A stretch of DNA of 64,000 bases. Source: Camellia lanceoleosa (Eukaryota; Streptophyta; Magnoliopsida; Ericales; Theaceae). Where the stretch lies: assembly GCA_025200525.1 (NCBI GenBank), contig CM045758.1:5018580-5082579 (forward strand), given 5' to 3'. This document shows, one piece after another, positions 22,291 through 34,700 of this stretch. Made by a program: the position numbers and the translations under genes. The first letter of the stretch is position 1. Each line of letters starts with the position of its first letter. Below the pieces are notes generated by a model. The model searched no databases. It was given only the letters and a program-made list of their open reading frames with translations, and was not told where the DNA came from.

Positions 22291-23905
22291 TGAGCACGCA
22301 TTTCGAGGCATCTCATTTGCATCGACATTGTGCATACTAGGTTGTATCTTAGTTGCATTTCATGCATCTCATGCATATTGCATCGTGTTCGGGATAGGAG
22401 TTAGCAAGACGCAGAAACGAGGCACGTTCTGAGTGACGAACGGGTCTCAATCCCCAAGTCACCGCACACTCGGATTACCCATGATGGAGTTAGGTTTTCT
22501 TAACATTCATACGCATTCATCCCATATTGAGTTGTGCAATTCGATTCCTCGGCCATCATGCATCGGTATGCGTGATTGGTGGCGCGGATCGAGACATGCA
22601 TACATTTGTGAAATACCTTCTTGTGCCCTTTTCTGCTCTACATTGCGGCAAAATTGAGTTGGCAACTTTCCGGAGCATGGCAGCGTTTCAAGGTAAATTG
22701 CAAGCGAGAGGCTAATTGGGGCATCGAAGGATTTCTGCTTGGCGACTACAACATACATCATCCTTGAAGCGGCGGTCCACGGCTTGCATGCCGGCTTTTA
22801 CTTTCATAGTTAATTTGTTTAATTAATTAGAAATTTGTAATATTTTGACCGTAATATTTGGGACAGTATTATTCTTTTATTAGGACCCTCTGTGAGGCAT
22901 AAATGTAATAAGGGTGTGTGAGTGTGATGTATGTCTTCCAACCCCATTTCTTTCTCCTTTTATTTACCGCTTTGAATGGTTAGATGTAGGGCATATTTCA
23001 ATTAGCATACATGACCAGCATGTTTGCATCATTCATCTGTATTGCATGCATCGACTCGGCGCATCATACAAAGCGCATTTGTATTTCAATTCTAAGTTGA
23101 ATACATGTTAGCCGTTGCATTTCATATGCCATCTCTAGAATAAGCCGACTGCTATAGTTGCATTTTTGCATGTGTTACATTAGGCATTCTGATACTTAGG
23201 ATCATGCATGATTTCTAATCATTTTCTGTTTTGGTGGGAGTACTCGGTAAGTTTTATGCTTTAGCATCCTTGCATGCGTGAGTGTTGCCATGATAGCATG
23301 CTTGCCATGAGGCTATGCTTATGTGATATAAGCGCCTTGAATGCTGTGGGTGGAGGTTGAGTTATCTGAATTGGAGCAATTCATCAATTGTTTGTTAAGC
23401 CCACTAGGTGGCAAAATCGTATTTTAAGCCTACTGCGGGTAGCAAACCATTTTTCAAACAAACAAACATGAAATGTTTTGTTCCAATTGAGCGGCCAGTC
23501 TATACTTGTTTCTTTGCGAGCATCACATAGTAATCCTAGGCTAATAATCGAATAAGGACTCACAATGTTTTCAAAAGCAGATATCATGGTTAGTAGAGGC
23601 GGTCTTTGGCCGGCGAGAGAATAACTCACGATGTGACCTTCCCTAATCGTACCCAAGTTCGAGCCAACTTTGGTGATAGCGGACCGCGTGGCCTTATGGC
23701 ACCGAGTCGGGGTTTCCTAAATTTCCCATTTTAAAATATTTAGGTGGCGACTACATTGTTATCGACAAAGCGATCCATGTTTGGCACTTCTTTCAAAAAT
23801 CCGTTTTCTCAAAGCGATTTGCGGTTGGACTCTTTGGTTCGAGATTTGGAACCGCAACAAAAATCGAGTCAGTATGGCGAGGTCCCCATGGCGTTATTCT
23901 GATTC

Positions 23906-23922
23906 TGGCGACTCTGCTTTGA
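23906..23922 (+). promoter_or_regulatory. Primer-binding site of element E (degraded)
   Basis: TGGCGACTCTGC follows the LTR end by four bases, then diverges (TTTGAGG) from D's CTGGGGAC. It would pair with the 3' end of a tRNA-Arg as reported for Ogre elements. Confidence 0.7.
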
Positions 23923-24782
23923 GGATTTAGAGAACTTGACTCGAACTTCGTGATATCTGGTTTTGACTACACTTGTGTGTTTCTTTGCATTGCATTTGCA
24001 TTGTGCGCCTAGGACCGTGTTTGCCATATGCCATTCGAACGATTTGGGAGGCTTGTCTTGTCAAGTCATGTCCGTAAGAAATTTGATCGGCTCTGAGCTC
24101 GACGGCATGGGAACACAAACCCGGTTTCTGGGGGCACCCTTGACCATTCGACCTAGCGCATATTCGGATCCATAGTGACCATTCCAAACTAGGACAGCTT
24201 GCTTACGGGTTTATAGGTTGTTTGAAGCATTGCGTGCGTAGTGAAACCCTAGCTCCTGACAAAATAGGACAGGGAAACCCTCCCCCAACATAGGGGTGTT
24301 TTGGCTCTCACTTATCTGTTATGTGCTTGTTAGAGTGTGCCTCTACAGGGAATGCATGTAGCAGTTTGCAAGTTTGGGCATTAGGCCTGCGGGCACCAAT
24401 TCAGTATTTTGGGTATCAGGCCTGCGGCCATCAGTATTTGGTGGAATCAGTTTACAGAATTGTCGGTTCTGACGAAATTTTGGGCGAAATTGATGAAACA
24501 CACTCATTCAGCTTTGTTCGTATCTGTTCTGGTGAAATCAGGCTAAGATGCTACATGTTTTCTCTTTTGCTAGGTAGTCCCGGAACTATAGCTTCAGAAG
24601 GCTCCGATATCCCCCGGGTACATTGGACTAGTGCTGATAGACTTTGTTAGGTCAGAAATTCAATTCAAGGGCAACCAGTGTTCTTTCGCTGAGGCAAGGC
24701 AAAGAAGGGCCAGTCAGGGCTCTCCGGTTCATCTGATCCGTCAGTCACCAGTCACATCACCTTTGTTCGGACTCAACAGACC
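23923..24782. other. Leader of element E
   Basis: Homologous to D's leader (41,443-42,537), with GTGTTTCTTTGCATTGC near 23,977. Two GGGCA..AGGCCTGCGG units lie near 24,375-24,430, and the candidate acceptor TTTTGCTAG at 24,573. No coding region supported. Confidence 0.5.
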
Positions 24783-26950
24783 GTGATGGCACAAGGTTCG
24801 GAAGAATTTGTGGCCGTGGTAACAGCATTGAATCAGGGAACTGCCATGCAGGTTGAGACCAGCATTGAAACCTTGGCGCCCATCTGGGCGTCTGCCTCAC
24901 ATCGACTTTGGGACCCCAACCGAACTTTGACCCAATTCCATGGCGAAAATTTGCGGTGTCAAGTCCTCGAGAAGGGTTGACTCAAGCCCAAGTTTTGAGA
25001 CCCTCGGTGCGACCTAATAAGAGGCGTTATCCCTTGATGCTAATGACCTCGATCGACGCGGTGAAAATTGCGAACCTTGAGAAGCAATTCAAAAAGGGCA
25101 CATGGCCTTAACTCCATTCCGACATTGAGGATGGGCACACGAGTCTGTTGTACAACTCCCGCAGTTCAAAATGCCATATATTGACCGTTTAAGGCAGATG
25201 CAGGGATCAATGATACATATCCGACTTTTCTTGGATGTCCTAAAGCCGATGGGTGCGACTAAGCCACAAAAACTCTCCTGTATGGAAGAACCTGTCGGAT
25301 TGTAGCGACCACTTGGTACACTAGGTTGGAGGACAGTGAAGCAAAAGCTGGGAAAGAATTAGTGAGGCCTTTGTCGATCAATATTCCTACAATACCGAGT
25401 TGAAATGACCATCCAAGAGCTTGAAGCAACCGCGAGAACCAGAGTCTTTTGTGAAATTTGTTGCGAGATGGAGAGCAAAAGCGGCCTGGATGATGGTCGC
25501 CGCCCTTGTGAGAGGATCAAGTCGCAGATGATGGTGCGGAACCTCGAGCATGATATGTTGCGAAATTGATAGTCGCTCCGGTATTCACTTTCAAAAGTTT
25601 GCATGAGCGGGGTTGGTCGAGAATCGTTCAACGGCGGGATCATTCCCGGAACAAGTGAACCGACAAGGAGGGTGATTTCAAGGAGTACCAATGTCGAAGT
25701 AGCACTATTCCCGAGCATGCTTGAAACCAATCTGATCACCATGACCAACCCTTTTGCCAATTCAAGCTTGCAAATAGCCGACCCGGCCAGGCTCGAGGCG
25801 GAACTTTCGCCCCCTCTATGAGCTTGACTAAGCGCACTAAAAGGCTTGATGGAAAAAGGGCATCTCAAACCCCTCAATCCTCAACCTCTTCCCAACCCAC
25901 TCGGCCAGGACATAACCCCGCCAAATCTTGTATGTACCATCGGCACCGACCATTGCTACCATTACGCCGTCATGAGGTCCAAAATCTCGCCGATAACAGG
26001 ACGATAGCTCCACCTTGAGACCCCAATGACCAAACATCTCTGCCTACCTCAATCTCATCCATATCTGCCACCCACTTATGACCCCACATATACATCACCG
26101 GCCCACCTACCCAAGCTTTGAGGTGTTTATCCGGAAAGCATGGACATATGCATGATGGATGCTGAATCCCAATCATCTCAAACCGAGAACCCACTACTTC
26201 CGGTGATGGGAATGATAAAAGATCTTCAAGAAGCTGTGATCGTCGGCCTCGGGACATTGGCACCATCATCGACCACATCGCCTACCGGAGTTCATGTCAA
26301 AAGGCTCCCCAAGCTTGGGCGGGCTACATCTGAGGAAGGCCAATCCGTGGCAAAGTGGAAGCAAGTGGAAAGAATAAGGTAGGCGGCAGGCATGGATCCC
26401 CATGAGCATCTTCATTGTTGTTGAGGCTTTGAAAGCCGAGGATGAACAAAGAGCAAGTGCTCATGATTGTTGCAAAAGCGTGTGGCATTTTCGCCACTCA
26501 AGTTGAGGCGATTTGAATCAAGGGGCAAGCGGAGAAGGGCGTCATACGAGATCACGATCCTGTTAGCTCTAATCCTCCACTCGAAGAGATCGACAAACCG
26601 GGCGGCACACTTGCCAACCCTTTTCTTTGAATGCGCCGGTAAAAATCCACAAACCCAGGTACCAACCAGGGTGGAGGGTCTTCCATGCCCTCCACATGCC
26701 TTTGTCCAAGGCTTTCCAAATCCTTGTTGGACAAGGCCATCTCAAACCCCTTGAGCCTCGGCCTCTCCGAACCCTCTTAGGCTACACATGATGCTACCCG
26801 ATCTGCTGCGTACCATCGACAAGAACCGGCCATACTACAAACGGCCTTCCGTCTTCGCCATGAAGTACAGGATCTATTTGACAACGGGGTTGTCCTCCCG
26901 CCAAGCTCTGCAAAGTCTATCGGCACTGGGTCAGTGAACTTGGGGGATAA
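24783..26950 (+). pseudogene. Corroded gag of element E, with duplicated zinc-region end
   Basis: Structural protein gene, now in fragments. Pieces matching D's Gag: QYSYNTEL near 25,380 (D has QYSYNTQI), RWRAKAAWMM near 25,470, and HEVQNLADN..IAPP at about 25,970-26,018, equivalent to D's RLRHEVQDLIDKN..LPP. A second copy of this C-terminal end appears at about 26,830-26,895 as FRLRHEVQDLFDNGVVLPP. Between the two copies lie further Gag-like fragments, so the region holds an internal duplication or a join of two gag copies. Many stops and shifts; not functional. Confidence 0.7.
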
Positions 26951-27640
26951 TGTTATATGAACGGGGGATGAACCACCTGCGGGCAGTGCTCGATCAACTC
27001 CAGATGTGGGAATGGCACGCACTGTTCTGAGCAATGTGCAAATACCAGTTTTTGCTTTCTGACTTGGGTATTGGGTCAGTTTTTGCTATTTTGTTTTGAG
27101 TCTGTCCTTTTGTTTTGAGTCAGTCTCTTTTATTTTTGGGTCTGTCTTGTTATGTCGAGTCAGTCCTGTTGTATAGGAGTCAGATGATTCCGTGGGGGGG
27201 GTGTTACCTCGGACATCACTGTTTTGTTTTCTGTTCGTCATTTTGCTTTGTTGTTTCTGCCAGGGAGCCAGTTGTGCCAACAGATTTTGAATGAAACAGC
27301 AGTGATTTCCACACTCTCGCATTTGCTTCTGCCGTGTGTTAGTTGTGCCGGGATTTGAATGAAATGGCAGTGCATTCCACCTGCTCTCTTGTGCCTTGAA
27401 GTCATTGTAATGACCTGAGTTTTTTCAAAATTTTTGAACACTGCGGTGAAAACAAAGAGGGAGGAATTCCTCGGGATTTGCAAAACTTTGATCAATTGAG
27501 AGAAAGAAAGGCGTGCTAAGCCCTTAATGAATGAAATCATGCTTGTTAGTGTGAGTACTGAGAAGGATCCTGGCTTTGATCCAGATTGATCCTACACTAT
27601 CTTCGGTATGACGATTTGTCGCTTTCTTAAAATTTTCAAA
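26951..27640. pseudogene. Remnant of the protease-RT linker in element E
   Basis: Around 27,480-27,600 the translation includes QNFDQL, then LNEIMLVSVSTEKDP, matching D's linker (QNFDQNDEDE...LTDEIISVNIGTEEDP at ~46,620-46,760). Before it, 27,060-27,180 is a run of GAGTC(T/A)GTCTT-like units and 27,250-27,390 two ~90 bp copies of CAGTTGTGCC..ATTTGAATGAAA. RT proper does not follow. Confidence 0.55.
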
Positions 27641-28100
27641 ACAAAATGTTTTCTTGCGGTCTTGCGAAGACCTGTGTGGAATTGCTCTTGAGATTGTGCA
27701 GCCTAGGATCGCTCTCAGCCTCGAGACTCAACCCCTTTGCTTCCAAGCCTTAAACTTGAATTTAGAATGTTCAACGGTCGACCACAATGTAAGGCCTGTG
27801 TGGCCAGATTTGAAGCAGCCCTCGAACAAGAGGCACCAAAGTCAGATTAAGAAGATCAGACCTCATCAGAAAAAGCTTGCGAAGCTAAATCAGAAGCACC
27901 CCTCGAACTAGGGGCAAAAACGTCCGATGTGCTCGAAGAGCCGAAAGATGGATCCTTCTGCGAATCAATACAACAGCCACTCTCCTGGATACAGAGGGCT
28001 TCAATCTCAAAACCATTTGGCATGGACTTGTTACACTTTTACCCTTTGAGAGGCTCGCTGGGCCGAAAACCCGGAAGGGCGACCCAGGCAAAAGTTAGAG
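27641..28100. other. Deletion-junction region in element E
   Basis: Between the last linker homology (~27,600) and the post-integrase homology (from ~28,038, ACCCTTTGAGAGGCTCGC, as in D at 49,927). D has ~3.2 kb of RT, RNase H and integrase here; E has ~430 bp of unrelated sequence including two CCCTCGAAC(A/T)AG blocks. No gene recognised. Confidence 0.55.
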
Positions 28101-28104
28101 CAAA

Positions 28105-28262
28105 GAAAAAGAACAGAAAAAAAAAGAAGAGAATGAAAAAAAGAAAAAAAGAGAAAAAATGCAAAGATACAAAAAATGCAAAAGAAAAGAAAAGAGAAAA
28201 AGAAAAAAGAAAAGATGAAAAGAATAAAAAAAAAGAGAAAAAGAAAAGAAAGAAGAACAAAG
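28105..28262. repeat. A/G-rich low-complexity tract in element E
   Basis: ~155 bases of AAAAAGAAAAGA-type sequence on +, giving artefactual Lys-rich frames and Phe-rich frames on the other strand. It lies between two copies of CGAAAACC.GCAA..CTTGGCAAAAGTTAGAGC. D has a shorter A-rich spacer at the same place. Confidence 0.85.
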
Positions 28263-28514
28263 CTCGCAAGGTCGAAAACCTGCAACAGGCGCCTTGGCAA
28301 AAGTTAGAGCATAAAAAGGAGGTTAAATGCAGGTGTACCTTAACCCCGAACTCGTGGGCTTGATTCCCATCTTTGGGATACGTAGGCAACTTCATTCTGA
28401 AGTCCAGCCATAAACACTTCCAAATCAAGTGTGTCCATGTAATGGTTTTGACTATCCTTGCCTCCTCTGTATCCGAGAGTTCGATTGCCATCGTCGCTCT
28501 GAGGACTGACTACA

Positions 28515-28665
28515 ATGCGCTGCGGTGTCTTTCAAACAAGGGGCAACTTTCCGTTGCCATTCGATGCGCTGCGGTGCCTTTCAAACAAGGGGCAACTTTC
28601 CGTTGCCATTCAACGCGCCGCGGTGCCGTTCAAACAAGGGGCAACTTTCCGTTGCCATGCAACCC
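28515..28665 (+). repeat. Three PPT-like units in element E
   Basis: TTCAAACAAGGGGCAACTTT repeated three times at a ~56 bp period. The core AGGGGCAAC equals the true polypurine tract next to the 3' LTR (AGGGGCAAC at ~31,760). D has the same three-unit block at 50,245-50,370. Confidence 0.85.
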
Positions 28666-30540
28666 TCCTCAAGCACAGGGCGGTTTTCTTTGGATCCGAG
28701 GTTGTGCATCTCAGGAGTAGGTTCCGTGCTCGTCGAGCAGTGACCGTTTGCAAAAATAGTTTTTGAAAATTTTTACTGAGGTTGACTATTTTCTCGAAAA
28801 TTGTTCCAACTTTTCCAAAAACTGGACCATTTCTTGGACCCAAAAAAAAGGAAATTTTTCAGTGCTCATAGCCTGAACTGCATGATTTCAAATCAAAATC
28901 GAACAAACATGTTAATCTAACTCTCATTTTGGTCAAAATTTTTTAGGAGAAAGCTCAAAAATAAAAAATGGTCAAAATGATGAACTAGGGGCACCATTGG
29001 GTCGAGTTACATCTTTCCCCTTTATCAACATACTTGGAAAGGGCACCATACTTGCCAAGAAGGGCGCTCTACTGGAAGAGGGCACAACGAAGCTAACACA
29101 AAAAGCTCTCACATCCTCCAAGCAATGAGGTATCAAGCCAAGTCTGAAGCCTGTTGGAATGGGGCAAGATATTCCACTCCATCATCTGGGACGAATCTTA
29201 TCACATCCAAACTCCCCAGCAAAGCATCATCAATCGATGTCAGCTGCAGATTTGCTACACACCCAAATGTAGCGCAACCGCTCTGTGGAAGAAATTCACT
29301 AGCTGCATGCAGAAGAAGAAAATCTAGCAGAATGCTAGAAGCACGAGCCCACAACTTGCTGTTTATCCATCAACCACCCAGGGGAGGGATGAAAAATGAG
29401 AGATTTAAGAATAGAGAGATGTCCGATGAGAGGAAAAGTGAGAAAAGGGCTTTTTCAGAAAACCAGAGCTTGAGGGCCGAGTGATGTGAGAATCACAAAT
29501 AAGAAAGGATGGGAAACATACCCGGTGAAACAGGCTCCCTGTGCACGTCTGAGTGTCGTGTCTTTTTGTTTTATCTCGATCCTTGTTTTGAGTCGTCTCG
29601 AGTGTTACTCGATGTGTCTAGGTTATGTGCCTTTTGTTTTCTTGTTGAGTCGTAGCGTGCTGTATTCAGTCGTAGGCTCAATACCCAGTTGAGAACTTAT
29701 GCTCACTCTCAATTTCAAAAATCGTTTTGTGCTCGAGTCTTGCCGTTCTCCACATTTGTGCAAGCAATTTGTTCTTTCATAAAACCCTTGAGGTTCAACC
29801 CCAGTCATGTGAGAACAGTGAAACCGGACCTATCTGAAGCTATGAGTTTGGTGCCAAGCAAAAGCAAAAGAGGAAAATGTCGGGCATCTGAGTCTGCTCC
29901 AACTTGATGAAGTTCGAGACTATATTCGTGTGTACCTCTTCAGTCTTGCCAATGTTCAAGTATGAGTGTGCCTCTACCTCAAGCTCAAAATCAAGTCTAC
30001 TTCAAGCGAGCGGCGTCAGTTCTCTCCTGAGTACCATTCCTGCGAGGCATCTTGGGCGTGTTTGCGATGAGTTCTAGGAGACCAAGCTGCGACGGTGGAA
30101 ATTAGAGTTCGAATGGCCGTGGCCTAGAAGCATAAGGTTCGGATTTCGAGACTAAAGTCTGGTTTAAATACCCAGAGGCGCCCTCGGCTTGAAATCTGTA
30201 TGGAAGCCCCATAAGTTGAGATAGCATGTGTATCGCCTCGATTCTGAATCTTGAACCAACCTAGTCTGTCACCCGTTGGAGAATAGGGAAAGTTGTGAAT
30301 ATGATCGGGAAAACAAGCGGCGGCCGTGGCTCCCACATCCGGATGTTGTCCCTTGTCGACATTCGAGCCTTTGTCTTTGTGAGTTGAAGGTAAGTGTTGA
30401 AGAGCACGAGGAGATCCCGTCGAGAATAGAGCGGTTCACCGCCACTCACCTTATGAGGTGCTTTCTAAAGCGCCGCTTTGTCCATTTATTTGCTTTCCTT
30501 AAGCATCATGCCTTGTAATGCATTGTCCTTATCAAGTTTC
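28666..30540. other. 3' region of element E, non-coding
   Basis: Homologous in part to D at 50,376-51,130 (for example AATAGAGAGATG and GGATGGGAAACAT blocks). No coding region supported. The PMD gene present in D at this level is missing. Sequence from ~29,700 to 30,540 has no match I can see within D. Confidence 0.5.
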
Positions 30541-30759
30541 TTTCTTAGTCATGCACGATATTGTATGTACGGTTCATTCAAAGAAGTTCCATTTGAGATT
30601 ATTCACTTTTGTGTATCTATCACACACATTCTCATTTTCTATATCACATTTTGTGTTCACCTTTAGTATGTCTATCATACTCTGCTCATTTTGTGTATCA
30701 ATCACACCATGCTCATTACTCGCATTGTCATGCACACTTCACCTGCACTTGTTAGTGCA

Positions 30760-31425
30760 TTTCAAATCATTCGCGCTATTTTGCGCATCGCACTGTTTTG
30801 TGCATTTCAAATCGATCGCGCTATTTTGCGCACCTCAATCGCACTGTCTTGTGCATTTCAAATCATTCGCGCTATTTTGCGCATCGCACTGTTTTGTGCA
30901 GTTAATCAATCGCGCTATTTTGCGCACCTCAATCGCACTGTCTTGTGCATTTCAAATCGATCGCGCTATTTTGCGCACCTCAATCGCACTGTCTTGTGCA
31001 TTTCAAATCATTCGCGCTATTTTGCGCATCGCACTGTTTTGTGCAGTTAATCAATCGCGCTATTTTGCGCACCTCAATCGCACTGTCTTGTGCATTTCAA
31101 ATCGATCGCGCTATTTTGCGCACCTCAATCGCACTGTCTTGTGCATTTCAAATCATTCGCGCTATTTTGCGCATCGCACTGTTTTGTGCAGTTAATCAAT
31201 CGCGCTATTTTGTGCACCTCAATCGCACTGTCTTGTGCATTTCAAATCGATCGCGCTGTTTTGCGTATCGCACTGTCTTGTGCATCTCAAATCAATCACG
31301 CTGTTTTGCGCATCGCACTGTTTTGTGCAGATAATCAAACGCGCTGTTTTGCGTATCGCACTGTCTTGTGCGTTTCAAATCAATCATTTGTTTAGCGTGT
31401 CGCCTGTTTTGTGCACTATATCATT
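30760..31425. repeat. Higher-order tandem array in element E (145 bp unit of three ~48 bp parts)
   Basis: GCACTGTCTTGTGC occurs at 30,841, 30,935, 30,986, 31,080, 31,131 and 31,225: steps of 94 and 51 that sum to a 145 bp higher-order period. Each part has short inverted repeats: GCGC-TATTTT-GCGC and GCAC-TGTTTT-GTGC. Long open frames here are a by-product of the period. Later copies are more diverged. Confidence 0.95.
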
Positions 31426-31754
31426 CGGCCGGACGAATCGCGCGGTATCGTATCTTCTCCGTGTGAGCGGCGAGAATTGAATGATTCTCCGCATTCCTAA
31501 GCATGAAATGTAGTTGTTTGCTTTGCATTCTTGCTTAAAAGCTGTTGCATCTATCTGTCAATACACCTTCATTACGACTTCTTTGCATTTGCATGATCTT
31601 CGGCTCGCGCCTATCACTTTGCATTTGCCCCCACTGCGGGCATACATATCTCTTTTTATCTTATGCGCTTTGTCTAAGTCTTGACCTTGTCAAAAATGGG
31701 TGCGTCTCTCGGCTTTGACATTCACTCCGTCACTTCTTGACTTCGAGTTACGTC

Positions 31755-31768
31755 AAAAGAGGGGCAAC
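31755..31768 (+). promoter_or_regulatory. Polypurine tract of element E
   Basis: AAAAGAGGGGCAAC directly before the 3' LTR (the LTR start TG is scrambled to G). D has TCAAAGAGGGGCAAC at the same place. Confidence 0.8.
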
Positions 31769-34700
31769 GTAGACACCCATTTTTGACCGGCCTTAAGACT
31801 TCGAGCGTCACCGATTGAGCGCTGGTGATGTTGCATATTGTGCTTTCGTTGAAGTCTCGAGTCGCGGCCTTCCGCCTCCGGACCTCGAATCATCTTCTCT
31901 ACCTTGTCTCGGTTTGCGAACCGGCTCGATTTTCTCTATTTTCTTTCACGAGGAAGGAGTGGTCCGTAGACTATCTCCGGTGGCCGTGAGCTACGTTTCG
32001 TGGCCGTGAGCCATTTTGCCCATTCGAGCCGGTTCCGGTTTTCGGGCCGTTAGGCCGTGTGCCTCGGCTCGGGACGCCCAACCATCTCCGAGTTCTTCGG
32101 TTTTGGCATGTGCCTCTGTTTTAGTGTTAGGAACACTGGGCCCCTGATGCCCGCCAGCGGCGAACACCACTTAGGTGCGGCAACCCATTTCGGGACCCGG
32201 CTGCGTGATTTGGGCCCCGAGCATTCATTCGCATCCGACTTCTCCGGTTTTGGCGGAGACCTCTGTTTAATGTTCCGAGAACAGGGCCCCGATGCCCGCC
32301 GTGGCCGTATGCCACTTCGGTTCTCAGAACGATTTTTCGGGACCCCAAACTGGCCGGATTTGGTCCCGAGTATTAATTTTGCATCGGTTTTCTCGATTTT
32401 TGGCGGGACCTCTGTTTTGTTATTCGAGGACACTGGGTCGCGAATACCCACTTGCCGCTGAATACCACTTCCGGCACGGCTCATTTTCGGGATCCCGATT
32501 TGCTCGGTTTTGGCCCCGAACGTTCATTTCTCATTAGTTTTTGTTCAAACTTGGCAGGTACCTCTGTTTCAACATCAGGAAGATCACTGGGGGGTGAGAA
32601 GCCAGCAATTATCCCAGATAGCCAGTTTCGCTCTTTCGGAGCCCGTTTTTCTCACTTCCGGGCCAATGTTGAACACCTTGGGGGTATTTTCTTCCAACCA
32701 AAGCTACATATCTGTGATGAGGGGACTTGGGAGGACTCCAAAAAAGTATGGTCGGCCAGAAAATTGGATTTTCATTTTTGAGCCTCTCCTTCAAGCTCTA
32801 TGTTGTGGCTCCTGCTTCAGTGTTGCCAATTTCCGACCTTGGAACCTTGTTGCACACATATGGGAGGACACAAAAAGTTGGTGGCCGGCCCTTAATTCTT
32901 TTTTTCATTTTTGAGCCTCTCCTTCAAGTCCAATGTTGTCTCTCCTGGTTTCTGATTGCCAATTTTCAACCACATGGCTGTGTTGAGGACACATGGGGGG
33001 ACCCTAGGGTACTATGGCCGGCCATTAATTCAACACTTCATTTTTTGGCCATGGCCGGCCCGCCAATTCATGTAGGCCGGCCGACGGTGAGGTGGTGGCC
33101 GGCCACCTCCCGAAAGTTACTGGCCAGGCGATTCTTGCTTTCATTTCGGTCTGTTGTCAGGATATTTTGGTGAAATGTCATCCCATCAGGGATTTTTCGG
33201 GAGGGAAAGATTGGGTGCTTTCCTCCTTTTACACCCCATTTTCTTGCCTATTTGAAGGCCCTCCTTCCCTTTGCTTAGGTTGGAAAAAATCTTCAAGAAC
33301 CCATCTCCAAATACCTCCATCTCCATAGCTAAAAACTCCAAAAAAGCTTCAAGTGTCAAGGCCATTCCTTCATCAACACCTAGCCTCACCATCCCTACCA
33401 TCATCTCAGCAGCAAGGAGGTGAATTTCAGAGGTTGAGAAGCTACAAATCAAAGCCAAGGAGCAAAGAAAGACAAGTCTTCAAGGGTGAGTATTCAAAAC
33501 CAACTTTTAGGGCTTTTTCTTGGTTCATTTTTATACTCTAATTGGTTGAGAATTAGGGCTCCGACCCCTACTGCTTTTGTACTTGTTTTGAGCCCCTCTA
33601 CAACTTTGTAGAAGGGCTCAACTTCATTTGATGCTTCCATGATATACTTGTTTCAATACCTAGCTTTTATGCCATTATCTTGCATGCTAGTTTAGGCCTA
33701 TTTTCTTTTGTTTTTAGGGGTCCGACCCCTACTGGTTTTGTGTTCATTTTGAGCCCCTCTACAACATTGTAGAAGGGCTCAACTTCATTTGGCCATTTTA
33801 TATACCACCTCCTTCAATATTCATCAAGTGGGCCATATTTTGTATGCAAGTTTTGACCTATTTCTATTTGTTTTTGGGGCTTCGACCCCTACTGACTTTG
33901 GTCTTATTTTGACCCCCTTTACATTTTTCATGAAGAAGGTTTGGTCATTTGATGTATAGATTGCATGTCTTATGTTATACCCTTTTGTGGCTCCATTTTG
34001 CCCTCCATTTCTAGCATGTTTGTCTTATGATTTAGAGGCTGCCATCTTCTGCATATATGCTTATTTTTGGGTCCTCTTTAATGTTGTAGAAGGAAATTTT
34101 TCTATTTGAATTTTCTATATACTACTTGCTTTGAAAATCCTCTCTTTTACCGTATTCTTGCGAGCTTTTGTTGCCATATCTATGCTTGCATTTTGGCCTT
34201 GTTTATTACTGAAAACATGCCATGTCTGGGCCTGCCTTGCTACTGTTCTTGCTGCCATGATCATATTTTGCATATATAGCATGGCTATAGGCCATTTCGG
34301 GGCTTAATTTCGTACTTTGGGATGAATGCATGCTTGGTGTCGTTTGATTTGTTTGGGGCTGTTTTCCCTTTATTTAGGTGCTGAAATTCCATTACCATGC
34401 TTGCATATCATTTCCCGGCCATTCGTATCATTTTGCATTGCCTCGGTTTTGCGTGCCCAATGGCACGCATTTTGGCACCTCTTTATCATTCCGGCAGCCT
34501 ATGTGAGTGTGGTTGAGGCCCTCTCATGTTGGCGTAAGCCCAATTGCATTTTCATGCTTGTATGCCATTGCCTCGATTTGCGTGTCATGGCGCGCGTTTC
34601 GGCGACTTTACCCGCGGCCTCCTATGTGAGTGGTGAGGCTCTCCCATGTTGGTGTAAGTCCATCCGGCATTCCGTATGCCATTTCATTGCATTTCATCAT

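Larger units (their letters stand above)
18668..23901 (+). mobile_element. 5' LTR of element E (~5.2 kb)
   Basis: Starts near GACACCCCATTTTTGACC (first bases scrambled) and ends GCGTTATTCTG before the PBS. Contents: a GGCCGGCC cluster (19,880-20,005), a TATA-like CTATTTGAAGG (20,129), a candidate 5' splice donor GTGAGT (20,371), poly-unit text 'TCCGACCCCTACTG' repeated at about 20,435, 20,608 and 20,765, and the hairpin array (21,585-22,290). It is near-identical to 31,769-37,069 across the middle, so the element is young. No LTR coding. Confidence 0.85.
20371..24573 (+). other. Candidate leader intron of element E
   Basis: A strong donor CAAGG/GTGAGT ~240 bases after the TATA-like box, and a plant-type acceptor TTTTCTCTTTTGCTAG ending at 24,573, upstream of the gag remnant. 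The same pair is kept in D (38,093 and 42,281). Splicing would remove the hairpin array, the LTR end and the PBS. Unproven. Confidence 0.35.

Noticed and set aside
28031..28491. Lys-rich and Phe-rich frames on both strands
   Set aside because: Translation of an A/G-rich low-complexity tract.
30518..31334. Long plus-strand frames (up to 225 codons) with repeated Cys/Phe/His-rich peptide
   Set aside because: They arise from the 145 bp higher-order repeat, open in several frames; no homology and no start context.
30760..31425. CRISPR-like repeat-spacer pattern
   Set aside because: Eukaryotic context; 'spacers' are themselves repeats of a 145 bp higher-order unit; no cas genes.
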